41,522 nt of DNA from Thermoanaerobaculia bacterium (GTDB lineage: Bacteria > Acidobacteriota > Thermoanaerobaculia > Gp7-AA8). Position 1 is the first letter of the stretch, and each line of letters begins with the position of its first letter. The translations under genes and the position numbers were made by a program. Under the pieces are notes generated by a model. The model was given only the letters and a program-made list of their open reading frames with translations, was not told the origin of the DNA and searched no databases. The stretch covers positions 1 through 41,522 of the forward strand of contig JADGNY010000053.1 of the NCBI GenBank assembly GCA_017883235.1, in the 5' to 3' direction. Positions 5,145-12,299 of this stretch are shown in pieces.

Positions 5145-6833
5145 ATGAGCGCAACGACAGAAACGAAAGCACAGAGGGCCGAGCGGTTGAAGCGGGAGAA
5201 GAACCCGTGGGAAGCGCTGGCCGAGCTGCGGACATTTGCCGCCAAGGGCTTCGACGCCATCCCGCCGGAGTGGCTCGGCACGTACCTCCGCTGGTGGGGC
5301 GTCTATACCCAGGGCGACGGGGCGGGCGTGCTGGGCGGGCGGAACGGGGAGGGGAAGTCGGCACCGTATCTGATGGTGCGCATCCGGATCACCAACGGTC
5401 TGCTGCTTGCGCATCAGGTCCGCACGATCGCGGCGGTGGCGGAGAAGTACGCCCGAGGGGGCGCGGACATCACCGTCCGGCAGAACGTGCAACTGCACTG
5501 GGTGGCCATCGAGGATCTGCCGGAGATCCTCGAGTCTCTCTGGAGAGTGGGACTGACCACCACCGGCTCCTGCGGCGACGACACCCGCAACATCACCGGC
5601 TGCCCGCTGGCCGGCATCGACGCCTCGGAACTGATCGACGCCTCGCCGCTGGCGGAGCAGGCCACGCGCATGCTGGTGGGAGACCCGCGCTTCTACAATC
5701 TCCCACGAAAATTCAAGGTCACCATCACCGGCTGCCGGGACTGGTGCTCCTATCCGGAGATCAACGACGTCGGTCTCACGGCGACGCAGCGCGGCGACGA
5801 GATCGGCTTCTCCATGCGCGTAGGCGGCGGGCTGTCGGCCGATCCGCATCTGGCCGTGCGGCTCAATGCCTTCATCCGCTGGAACCAGGTGCTCCCGGTT
5901 CTGCGCGCGGCGGCGGAGATCTTCCGCGACGCCGATGCCCTGCGCGAGCACCGCGACCGTGCCCGTCTCAAGCACCTCTTTCTGCGACACGGCTGGACCG
6001 GCGATCAGTTCCTCGGCGAGCTGCAGCGCCGGGTTCCTTTCAAGATCGACGAAGCGGCTCACGAGGTTCCGCCGGCCGATGTGTTCCGCGATCACGCCGG
6101 AATCCATCGGCAGAAGCAGGAGGGTTACTCGTACGTTGGCGCCTCGGTGCTGCGCGGGCGGATCACTGCGGAACAGTTGCTCGTCGCCGCCAACATCGCC
6201 GAGGCCTTTGGAAGCGGCGAGCTGCGGACGACCATCTCGCAGAACCTGCTCATCGCCAATGTCCCGACGCGCAACGCCGAGGCGGTGGCGCGGGAGCTGA
6301 CGGACGCGGGCCTGCCGACCGGCGGCTCGCCCTTCTCACGCGGCACGGTGGCCTGCACCGGTTCGCAGTTCTGCAAGCTGGGGATCACCGAGACCAAATC
6401 GTTCGCGCGCTGGCTCGTCGACGAGCTGGACACGCGCCTGCCGGGTTTTGAAGAGCAGTTGAAGATCAACATCTCCGGTTGCCCGAACAGTTGCGGCCAG
6501 CACTGGATCGCCGACCTCGGCATCGAGGGAAAGAAGATCAGCGATGGCGGCAAGCTGGTCGACGCGTATTACTTCTGCGTCGGCGGCGGGGTCGGACTGC
6601 ACGCCTCGATCGCCCGCCCGATCGGCTACCGCTGCGCGGCGAGCGACGTGCCGGACGCCATCGAGCGTCTGCTGCGGACCTGGGAAGAGGAGCGCACGGG
6701 CGGCGAGCCGCTGCGCGCGTTTCTGGGACGGCGCTCCGAGGACGCTCTGCGATCGATTCTGGCCGGCACGGCGGTGGAGGCCGCGCTGCGCGATCCATCG
6801 CCGGGCCGACCGCCACATTCACTCGAGATGTAA
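5145..6833 (+). CDS. sirA: Ferredoxin-type sulfite (nitrite/sulfite) reductase
   Basis: Siroheme/[4Fe-4S] enzyme reducing sulfite to sulfide; 562 residues, normal for the ferredoxin-dependent family. It has VRQNVQLHW near 111, SCGDDTRNITGCPLAG at 142-157, and the siroheme/cluster ligands C404-x5-C410 (ACTGSQFC) and C446-x3-C450 (SGCPNSCGQHW). Sequence alone does not separate nitrite from sulfite reductase. The neighbours (ATP sulfurylase, APS reductase) and the upstream cysteine leaders argue for sulfite. ATG 5145 is chosen over an upstream in-frame start at 5031, because the region between holds the attenuator and MSATTETKAQ looks like a normal N-terminus. First gene of a four-gene operon. 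Confidence 0.88.
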   Translation: MSATTETKAQRAERLKREKNPWEALAELRTFAAKGFDAIPPEWLGTYLRWWGVYTQGDGAGVLGGRNGEGKSAPYLMVRIRITNGLLLAHQVRTIAAVAEKYARGGADITVRQNVQLHWVAIEDLPEILESLWRVGLTTTGSCGDDTRNITGCPLAGIDASELIDASPLAEQATRMLVGDPRFYNLPRKFKVTITGCRDWCSYPEINDVGLTATQRGDEIGFSMRVGGGLSADPHLAVRLNAFIRWNQVLPVLRAAAEIFRDADALREHRDRARLKHLFLRHGWTGDQFLGELQRRVPFKIDEAAHEVPPADVFRDHAGIHRQKQEGYSYVGASVLRGRITAEQLLVAANIAEAFGSGELRTTISQNLLIANVPTRNAEAVARELTDAGLPTGGSPFSRGTVACTGSQFCKLGITETKSFARWLVDELDTRLPGFEEQLKINISGCPNSCGQHWIADLGIEGKKISDGGKLVDAYYFCVGGGVGLHASIARPIGYRCAASDVPDAIERLLRTWEEERTGGEPLRAFLGRRSEDALRSILAGTAVEAALRDPSPGRPPHSLEM

Positions 6834-6847
6834 AGGAAGAGGGCGAA

Positions 6848-7933
6848 ATGACTACGCAAACCATCGATATCGACTCACGCAACCTCAGCGATCTCTGGCT
6901 GCTCACAAACGGAGGGTTCGACCCTTTTCGAGGCTTTCATGGTTTCGACGACGCACGCTCGATCGTGGAGAACGTCGAGACCGTCGACGGCACGCTATGG
7001 CCGATCCCCATCCTGCTGCAGCTCGATCCGTCGCGGGCGGCGGAGCTGGAGATCGGCACTCTGGCGACGCTGCGCTACAGCGGGCGGGACGTGGCCACCA
7101 TGCGCGTCGACGATCGCTATCGCATTCCGCTCCGCGAGTGGGCGCGGAATATCTACAAGACAGACGATCCCGCCCATCCCGGCGTGGAGGCCTTCTACCG
7201 CGGCGGGGAAGTGGCCATCGCTGGTCCGGTGGAGTGGCTGGAAGAGGTGCCGGCATACGAGCTGGGGCTGACCGGGCTCACGCCGGCACAAACGCGCGAT
7301 GGAATCGCGCTACGCGGATGGACGTCGGTGGTGGCCTTCCAGACGCGCAATCCGATCCATCGCGCCCATGAGTACATCCTCCGCACGGCCCTGGAGATCA
7401 TCGACGGGCTGCTGCTCCATCCTCTGGTCGGCGACACGCGCGGTGAAGACGTTCCGGCGGCGGTGCGGCTGCGCTGTTACGACGCGCTGCTCGATCACTA
7501 CCTGCCGCGTGAGCGCATTCTCTTCACGACGTTCCATGGGTGGATGCGTTACGGCGGACCGCGCGAGGCGGTGCTGCATGCGCTGGTGCGCCGCAGCTTC
7601 GGGGCTACGCATTTTCTGGTCGGACGCGATCACGCCGGCGCCGGCAATTACTACGGCCCGTACGAGGCGCAGGAGCTGTTGCGGTCGATCGGCGTGGAGC
7701 GGCTGGGCATCACGCCGCTCTACTTCGACGACATCTTCCACTGCACGCGCTGCGGCTCGATGGCGTCGTCGCGCACCTGTTCGCACGAGCCAGGCCAGCG
7801 GCTGACGTTGAGCGGGACCGAGGTGCGCCGCCGCCTGCGCGACGGTGAGCCGCTGCCCGCGGAGATCACCCGCCCCGAAGTGGCGGCGGTACTGCGCGAG
7901 GCATACGCCTCGCCGGGGAGGCTTCATGCTTGA
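6848..7933 (+). CDS. sat: Sulfate adenylyltransferase (ATP sulfurylase)
   Basis: Makes adenosine 5'-phosphosulfate (APS) and pyrophosphate from sulfate and ATP, the activating step of sulfate assimilation. The 361-residue length fits the monofunctional bacterial Sat type. Nucleotide-binding motifs are QTRNPIHRAHEY from residue 165 and GRDHAGAGNYYGPY from 259. A Cys-rich segment CTRCGSMASSRTCSHE near 300 matches the zinc-binding loop of this family. The Shine-Dalgarno sequence AAGGAAGAGGG lies before ATG 6848, 14 bp after the sulfite reductase stop. No APS kinase domain is fused, consistent with direct use of APS by the reductase encoded two genes later. Confidence 0.95.
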   Translation: MTTQTIDIDSRNLSDLWLLTNGGFDPFRGFHGFDDARSIVENVETVDGTLWPIPILLQLDPSRAAELEIGTLATLRYSGRDVATMRVDDRYRIPLREWARNIYKTDDPAHPGVEAFYRGGEVAIAGPVEWLEEVPAYELGLTGLTPAQTRDGIALRGWTSVVAFQTRNPIHRAHEYILRTALEIIDGLLLHPLVGDTRGEDVPAAVRLRCYDALLDHYLPRERILFTTFHGWMRYGGPREAVLHALVRRSFGATHFLVGRDHAGAGNYYGPYEAQELLRSIGVERLGITPLYFDDIFHCTRCGSMASSRTCSHEPGQRLTLSGTEVRRRLRDGEPLPAEITRPEVAAVLREAYASPGRLHA

Positions 7934-8699
7934 GATTCTCATCGGCATCGCCGGAGGCGTGCTGATCGGCGCGACGGGGGCAGGAACGGGATCGCTGCTC
8001 ACGCCGCTATTGATCCTTGCCGGATACCGCCCGGCGCTGGCGATCGGCACGGGGATGGGGAGCTTGTTCGTGTCGAAGCTGGTCGGTTCGGTGGCCCATC
8101 GGCGGCTCGGCCACTGGCCGGGGAAGATCGGCTGGTTCGTCATCGCCGGTGGTTTGGTCGGTGTGGCCTTGGCGTCGGCCGCCGTCGCGCAATGGGGGCA
8201 GCCGGGAGGAGAGATGGCAATGCGGAGGCTGGTGGGAGGGACGCTCCTGATCGCCAGTGCCGCGGCGACGTTTGTGAGCCGGCGGCAAAAGGATGTTGTC
8301 GAAGAGGACGTTGAACGCGCCGCTCTTCCGTCGGACGATCACCCCACGCCGCGGCCATGGATTCTTCTCGCCGTCGGCATCGCTGTCGCCGCCATCGTCT
8401 CTCTCACCTCAGCAGGTTCGGGCAGCCTCCTGGTGACGCTCCTGCTGGTGGCTACGAGCTGGCGCGTGCCGCAGCTCGCCGCCATGAGCAATGTCTTCGG
8501 CTCCGTCGTCGGCGCGCTGACGCTGGGGCTGCACTGGAAGCTGCACGACTTCGATCCCCACCTGTTCGGCCTGGTGATGGCCGGCGTGATCCCGGGAGTG
8601 CTCTTTGGGGTGCTCCTCTCCCGATGGATCTCCCGCCAGTGGCTGGTGTGGGGCGTCTACATCCTCGGTATCTATCTCGGCGTGGCCTTGCTCGCCTGA
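7926..8699 (+). CDS. TauE/SafE-family sulfite/sulfonate-type exporter
   Basis: A 257-residue inner-membrane protein with about eight hydrophobic segments in two similar halves, as in the TauE/SafE (DUF81) family. The repeated glycine-rich motif occurs as GATGAGTGSLLTPLL near 15 and as LTSAGSGSLLVTLLL near 160. A charged cytoplasmic loop (RRQKDVVEEDVERAAL) separates the halves. ATG 7926 overlaps the end of sat. Its place between sat and the APS reductase gene suggests transport of a sulfur oxyanion, either export of excess sulfite or uptake of sulfate. Direction and substrate cannot be told from sequence. No classical sulfate ABC importer is in the window. Confidence 0.85.
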   Translation: MLEILIGIAGGVLIGATGAGTGSLLTPLLILAGYRPALAIGTGMGSLFVSKLVGSVAHRRLGHWPGKIGWFVIAGGLVGVALASAAVAQWGQPGGEMAMRRLVGGTLLIASAAATFVSRRQKDVVEEDVERAALPSDDHPTPRPWILLAVGIAVAAIVSLTSAGSGSLLVTLLLVATSWRVPQLAAMSNVFGSVVGALTLGLHWKLHDFDPHLFGLVMAGVIPGVLFGVLLSRWISRQWLVWGVYILGIYLGVALLA

Positions 8700-8718
8700 A
8701 AACGAAAGGAAATGAATA

Positions 8719-9423
8719 ATGACTGAGCTTGCAATCACCAGCAGCATCGATAACGGAGATCTCCCGGATGCCGAAAACTGGACGGCGCCGGAGGTCATCG
8801 AATGGGGCCTCTCGGAGTACGGGGGAGAGATCGCCATAGCCTCCAGCTTTGGAGCGGAGGATGTGGTGCTCATCGACATGGCGGCGAAGCTGGCGCCTCG
8901 GTTCCGCGTCTTCACACTCGACACCGACTTTCTCTTTCCCGAGACGTATGCGCTCATCGACCGTATCGAGCAGCGCCACGGCATCACGGTTGAGAGAACG
9001 CGCGCGGAGTTCTCGCCGATAGAGCAGGCGCGGGCGCTGGGGGAGGCGTTGTGGACGCGGCAGCCCGACGTCTGCTGCAACCTGCGGAAGGTCGAGCCGC
9101 TGACGAAGAAGCTGGCGGAGCTCAAGGGATGGATCACCGGCATCCGCCGCGATCAGTCGCCGGCGCGCGCAAACGCCCGGAAGATCGAATGGGACGCCCG
9201 TTTCGGCCTGGTCAAACTCAACCCTCTGGCCAGTTGGAACTGGAGCGACCTGTGGCAATACATCAAAGCGAACGGCGTCGACTACAACCCGCTGCACGAC
9301 CAGAACTACCCGAGCATCGGCTGCACGCACTGCACGCGTCCCGTGCTCCCGGGCGAGGATCCGCGCGCCGGCCGCTGGTCGGGGACGGCGAAGACCGAGT
9401 GCGGATTGCACGTTCAGAATTGA
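8719..9423 (+). CDS. cysH: Assimilatory adenylylsulfate (APS) reductase
   Basis: Reduces activated sulfate to sulfite using thioredoxin; 234 residues, PAPS/APS reductase family. SSFGAEDVVLIDM near 42 is the PP-loop-like phosphosulfate-binding motif, and FTLDTDFLFPETY follows near 65. The paired cysteines CC (119-120) and C202-x2-C205 are the [4Fe-4S] ligands that distinguish APS reductases from PAPS reductases. The catalytic Cys is C228 in TECGLH. It starts 19 bp after the exporter with an AAAGGAA ribosome binding site. With sat and sirA it forms a complete sulfate-to-sulfide path without APS kinase. Confidence 0.93.
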   Translation: MTELAITSSIDNGDLPDAENWTAPEVIEWGLSEYGGEIAIASSFGAEDVVLIDMAAKLAPRFRVFTLDTDFLFPETYALIDRIEQRHGITVERTRAEFSPIEQARALGEALWTRQPDVCCNLRKVEPLTKKLAELKGWITGIRRDQSPARANARKIEWDARFGLVKLNPLASWNWSDLWQYIKANGVDYNPLHDQNYPSIGCTHCTRPVLPGEDPRAGRWSGTAKTECGLHVQN

Positions 9424-9448
9424 AACCGGGAGCGATCACGCGCATAAT
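9420..9448 (+). promoter_or_regulatory. Putative promoter of pheA
   Basis: TTGAAA (9420-9425), a 17-bp spacer, then CATAAT (9443-9448) matches sigma-70 consensus at five of six positions in each box. It overlaps the cysH stop codon. A start near 9455 would place the leader-peptide GTG (9459) only about 4 nt from the 5' end, paralleling the cysteine leader. Confidence 0.6.
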
Positions 9449-9458
9449 GCCGCCCCAC

Positions 9459-9521
9459 GTGAACACGACGTCCTGCTTCGCCGCGCGATTTACCGGCTTC
9501 TTTTCGAAGGAGCGGCGGTGA
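9459..9521 (+). CDS. pheL: Phenylalanine-rich leader peptide of pheA
   Basis: A 20-codon frame, MNTTSCFAARFTGFFSKERR, with GTG as the start; an upstream ATG at 9447 in the same frame overlaps the predicted -10 box and would not be transcribed. Phe codons lie at 9477, 9489, 9498 and 9501. Just after them, AGGAGCGG (9508-9515) is complementary to CCGCTCCT inside the terminator 5' arm. Stalling at the Phe codons for lack of charged tRNA-Phe would leave 9508-9515 free to disarm the terminator. Reaching the TGA (9519) would cover it. This matches classical pheL attenuation logic upstream of a phenylalanine-synthesis gene. The name is by analogy; the sequence is unrelated to the enterobacterial peptide. 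Confidence 0.65.
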   Translation: MNTTSCFAARFTGFFSKERR

Positions 9522-9556
9522 CGTCTTAGCGTAGCAATCTCAGTCAGTCCACCCGA

Positions 9557-9590
9557 CCCGCTCCTCATGCCGAGGAGCGGGTTTTTTGTT
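9557..9590 (+). terminator. Intrinsic terminator (attenuator) in the pheA leader
   Basis: A perfect 10-bp stem, CCCGCTCCTC (9557-9566) with GAGGAGCGGG (9572-9581), has a 5-nt loop and is followed by TTTTTTGTTTTC. It sits 3 bp before the pheA Shine-Dalgarno sequence AGGAGGA (9594-9600), a position that only makes sense as a conditional terminator. The 5' arm has an alternative partner in the leader peptide at 9508-9515. Confidence 0.85.
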
Positions 9591-9601
9591 TTCAGGAGGA
9601 A

Positions 9602-10450
9602 ATGATGATCGCGGATCAAGTGACCGTTGCGTTTCAGGGGGAGTACGGAGCCTTCAGTGAGAGCGCCGTGCGGAGAATATTGGGCACCGAGGTGACCCTT
9701 CGTCCGTGTGAAACGTTCGACGACATGTTCGACGCGGTCCGGTCGTCCGATGCCGATTGTTGCGTCGCGCCGATCGAGAACAGCCTGGCCGGCTCGATTC
9801 ACCGCAATTACGACCTGATGATCGATTCCGGTCTCCGCATCTTCGGTGAGACCAACGTCAAGATCGTCCATAACGTGATTGCCGCGCCCGCGGTGACGCT
9901 GGCGAATGTCCGGCGGATCTACTCGCATCCGGTGGCGCTTGCGCAATGCCTGCGGTTCTTTCGCGCCAATCCGGACATCGAGGCCATCCCTACTCACGAC
10001 ACCGCCGGGGCCGTGCGCGAAGTGCTGCTACGGCAGCGGCCCGATGAAGCGGCCATCGCCTCGGCACGGGCGGCGGAGATTTATGGCGGGACGATCCTTG
10101 CCAGCTCTGTGGAGGATCACCAGCAGAACTTCACGCGCTTCCTGCTGCTGGCGGCGGGAACCTCGGATATTCAGCCGGTCGAGCCGGCCCGCCGCTGGAA
10201 GACGTCGCTGATGCTGCGGCTTCCCGACAAGCCCGGCGTGCTCTTCCGCGCCCTCGGCGCGTTCGCGCTGTTCGACATCGACCTCTCCAAGATCGAGTCG
10301 CGCCCCATCGAAGGAAGGCCGTGGGAGTACGCATTCTACATCGACGTCATCGGCAACCGCACCGAGGCCCCACTCGAACGGGCCATCAGCAACCTCGAGC
10401 AGATGGCGGAGGAGCTTCACGTCCTCGGCTCGTATCCGACGCGATGGTAG
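9602..10450 (+). CDS. pheA: Prephenate dehydratase
   Basis: Converts prephenate to phenylpyruvate in phenylalanine synthesis. 282 residues. The catalytic PDT domain covers roughly 6-185, with FQGEYGAFSESA near 11, PIENSLAGSI near 60, and the active-site loop THDTAGAVREV near 137. A C-terminal ACT regulatory domain (about 197-282) includes LPDKPGVLFRAL near 208 and the phenylalanine-binding-type ESRP motif near 230. It is monofunctional, with no chorismate mutase domain. A strong Shine-Dalgarno sequence precedes ATG 9602; a second ATG follows immediately. Expected control is both allosteric, through ACT, and by the attenuator upstream. Confidence 0.95.
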   Translation: MMIADQVTVAFQGEYGAFSESAVRRILGTEVTLRPCETFDDMFDAVRSSDADCCVAPIENSLAGSIHRNYDLMIDSGLRIFGETNVKIVHNVIAAPAVTLANVRRIYSHPVALAQCLRFFRANPDIEAIPTHDTAGAVREVLLRQRPDEAAIASARAAEIYGGTILASSVEDHQQNFTRFLLLAAGTSDIQPVEPARRWKTSLMLRLPDKPGVLFRALGAFALFDIDLSKIESRPIEGRPWEYAFYIDVIGNRTEAPLERAISNLEQMAEELHVLGSYPTRW

Positions 10451-10463
10451 GATCGGTGACGTC

Positions 10464-10925
10464 ATGCAAAGCAAAGCAACAACCGTCTCCGCCTACCTTG
10501 CTTCCCTGCCGGACGACCGGCGGAAGGCCATCGAGACCGTGCGTTCCGTGATCCTGGCGAACCTCGACAAGGACTTCGAAGAGGGGATGCAGTACGGGAT
10601 GATCGGATACTACATCCCGCACCGCATCTATCCGGCCGGCTATCACACGGACCCGAAACAGGGGCTTCCGTTTGCCGCGCTGGCGTCGCAGAAGAATTAC
10701 ATGTCGATCTACGTGATGGGCCTGTACACCGGCTCGGACAACGCGCGGGTGCGTTGGTTTCACGAGGCTTGGGTGAAGTCGGGAAAGAAGAAGCTGGATA
10801 TGGGGAAGTCGTGCATCCGCTTCAAGAAGGTTGACGATCTGGCCCTCGACGTCCTCGGCGAGGCGATCCGCCGGATGCCGGCGAAGGCGTATATCGAGGC
10901 CTACGAGAAGGCGCGGAATCGTTAA
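10464..10925 (+). CDS. DUF1801 (YdhG-like) domain protein
   Basis: A 153-residue cytoplasmic protein of the DUF1801 / YdhG-like fold. Recognisable features are YLASLPDDRRKAIETVRSVI at the N-terminus, the GMQYGMIGYYIPHRIYP segment near 40, and KSCIRFKKVDDLALDVLGEAI near 120. The family has no established biochemical role. It begins 13 bp after pheA and is probably cotranscribed with it. A REP hairpin follows 16 bp after its stop. Confidence 0.85.
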   Translation: MQSKATTVSAYLASLPDDRRKAIETVRSVILANLDKDFEEGMQYGMIGYYIPHRIYPAGYHTDPKQGLPFAALASQKNYMSIYVMGLYTGSDNARVRWFHEAWVKSGKKKLDMGKSCIRFKKVDDLALDVLGEAIRRMPAKAYIEAYEKARNR

Positions 10926-10941
10926 GGACATGCCAAGTATC

Positions 10942-11122
10942 GGCACAGACAAGAGTGTCTGTGCCACATTGGTCCCTGCCTTTTCGCGGCAGTCACGGGT
11001 GACACCAGACAGGAGTGTTGGTACCACATCGTCAGCGTCGTCTTGACGTCGTGGTCTGTGCTACAGGCAGTAGACGAACAAACAGCAGGGACCAATGTGG
11101 CACAGACACTCTTGTCTGTGCC
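10942..11122. repeat. Inverted pair of REP hairpins upstream of the RAYT gene
   Basis: Two copies of a hairpin with arms GGCACAGACA / TGTCTGTGCC and a 4-nt loop occur at 10942-10965 and, reversed, at 11099-11122. Homology extends through the flank ACATTGGTCCCTGC on one side. The pair faces inward around about 100 bp that hold a degenerate relative (ACCAGACAGGAGTGTTGGT near 11003). This is the layout of bacterial REP doublets (BIMEs). Confidence 0.85.
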
Positions 11123-11179
11123 GGTCTACCGCTTGTAGCACATTGCATCCCTCGGTAACCACCGAGGGAAACTGCAGCG

Positions 11180-11683
11180 ATGGAGAGAGCGCTCGCCCTT
11201 CGAGGTTTCTACCGTCGAAACCTTCCTCATCTCGTAACGTCCTTGCGGCCGATCTTTGTGACCTTCGATACGCGCAATCATCGGATCCTGCCTCCCTGCG
11301 CTCGAAACATTGCTTTGCGCCATGCACTACACGATCACGGGCGGAAGATCTTCATGGACGTCGCCGTCATCATGCCGGATCACGTCCATCTGATTTTCAC
11401 GCTGCTGCAAGGGGAAGACGAGCTTCCCTGCTCACTGGCCGAGGTGATGAAAGGAATCAAAGGAGTGTCGGCGCGGAGGATCAATCAATTGCTTGGACGC
11501 CGAGGCCTGCTGTGGCAGGACGAGTCCTTCGATCATGTGGTCAGGGATAGTGAGAGGTCGCTGGCGAAGTTCGAGTACGTGTGCAATAACCCGGTTCGGG
11601 CCGGCTTGGTCAGTTGTGCTGATGAGTATCCCTGGCTTTGGAGGTCATGGGTTGAAGGAAGACGCGATGCGGACATGCAGTGA
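11180..11683 (+). CDS. REP-associated tyrosine transposase (RAYT)
   Basis: A 167-residue Y1 (IS200-like) HUH transposase of the REP-associated class, expected to nick and join single-stranded REP hairpin DNA. The HUH metal-binding motif is H68-V-H70 in PDHVHLIF. The likely catalytic Tyr133 lies in KFEYVCNNPVRAG, followed by the NPVRAGLV signature. RRNLPHL near the start is typical of RAYTs. It is flanked by three copies of one REP hairpin, two upstream and one 9 bp downstream, as expected for a RAYT and its substrate. The frame is intact, so it may be active. Confidence 0.9.
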   Translation: MERALALRGFYRRNLPHLVTSLRPIFVTFDTRNHRILPPCARNIALRHALHDHGRKIFMDVAVIMPDHVHLIFTLLQGEDELPCSLAEVMKGIKGVSARRINQLLGRRGLLWQDESFDHVVRDSERSLAKFEYVCNNPVRAGLVSCADEYPWLWRSWVEGRRDADMQ

Positions 11684-11692
11684 GGTGAAGCC

Positions 11693-11716
11693 GGCACAGA
11701 CAAGAGTGTCTGTGCC
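11693..11716 (+). repeat. REP hairpin downstream of the RAYT gene
   Basis: Third copy of the GGCACAGACA / TGTCTGTGCC hairpin, followed by CACATTGGTC like the others. It starts 9 bp after the RAYT stop and has the same orientation as the copy at 10942. Confidence 0.9.
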
Positions 11717-11748
11717 ACATTGGTCGTGCTGTTGACCCCGCAACCCCG

Positions 11749-12189
11749 TCAAACCGCCGCCGGAACCTTATCCGGTATCAGCACCGCTCGCCCTTCTCTG
11801 CGCCAGATCATGGCGCTGATCCACCAGCGGCCGTCGCGCTCGAAGAGCTGGATGCTGTTGACGCCGCGGTTGAGCGGGGCGCCGTTGCGGGTCTGGCGGG
11901 TCTCGTAGGCGCTCAGAACCTGGGCGACTTCACCGAAGAGATGTATCTCGCGCCAGATCTCGCCTTCCCAGAAACTCGGGAGAACACCTGAGTCGATCAT
12001 CGACTCGAGATTCTCCCGGAACGAATCGACGCCGAATTCGAAGACGCCCTGGTCGTTGACGCGCACCAGGCGCGCACCCGGAACGAAGATCTCCAACTGC
12101 CGGCCCCAGTCGGGACGGGTGCCGGGCTCGAAGGAGACCATCTCGTACATCTCTGCTATGACCCTGTCGATGCTGCTGTCGATGCTCAT
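11749..12189 (-). CDS. SnoaL/NTF2-like (DUF4440-type) protein
   Basis: A 146-residue protein, probably an NTF2-like cone fold of the SnoaL/DUF4440 group. Visible elements are MYEMVSFEPGTRPDWG near 14, FVPGARLVRV, EIWREIHLFGEVAQVLSAYETR near 90, and the closing strand GVNSIQLFERDGRWWISAMIW. In related proteins these form a small hydrophobic pocket, but here no catalytic residues are identifiable. ATG 12189 is preferred to a TTG further upstream at 12243. It is transcribed divergently from the gene at 12300. Function unknown. Confidence 0.8.
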   Translation of the reverse strand: MSIDSSIDRVIAEMYEMVSFEPGTRPDWGRQLEIFVPGARLVRVNDQGVFEFGVDSFRENLESMIDSGVLPSFWEGEIWREIHLFGEVAQVLSAYETRQTRNGAPLNRGVNSIQLFERDGRWWISAMIWRREGRAVLIPDKVPAAV

Positions 12190-12299
12190 GACCTTGGATT
12201 CTCGCAGGATTCGCGCGTAACGCGGTGCTGGAACTTCGTGCAATGAATCGCATCAGAACGTTTTCCATACGAAAGCGGATGCGCAAGTAGACTTCGTCG

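Noticed and set aside
4890-6107. Long leftward frame opposite sulfite reductase
   Set aside because: It is a shadow of the sirA coding strand in GC-rich DNA; it has no family resemblance and would cross two terminators.
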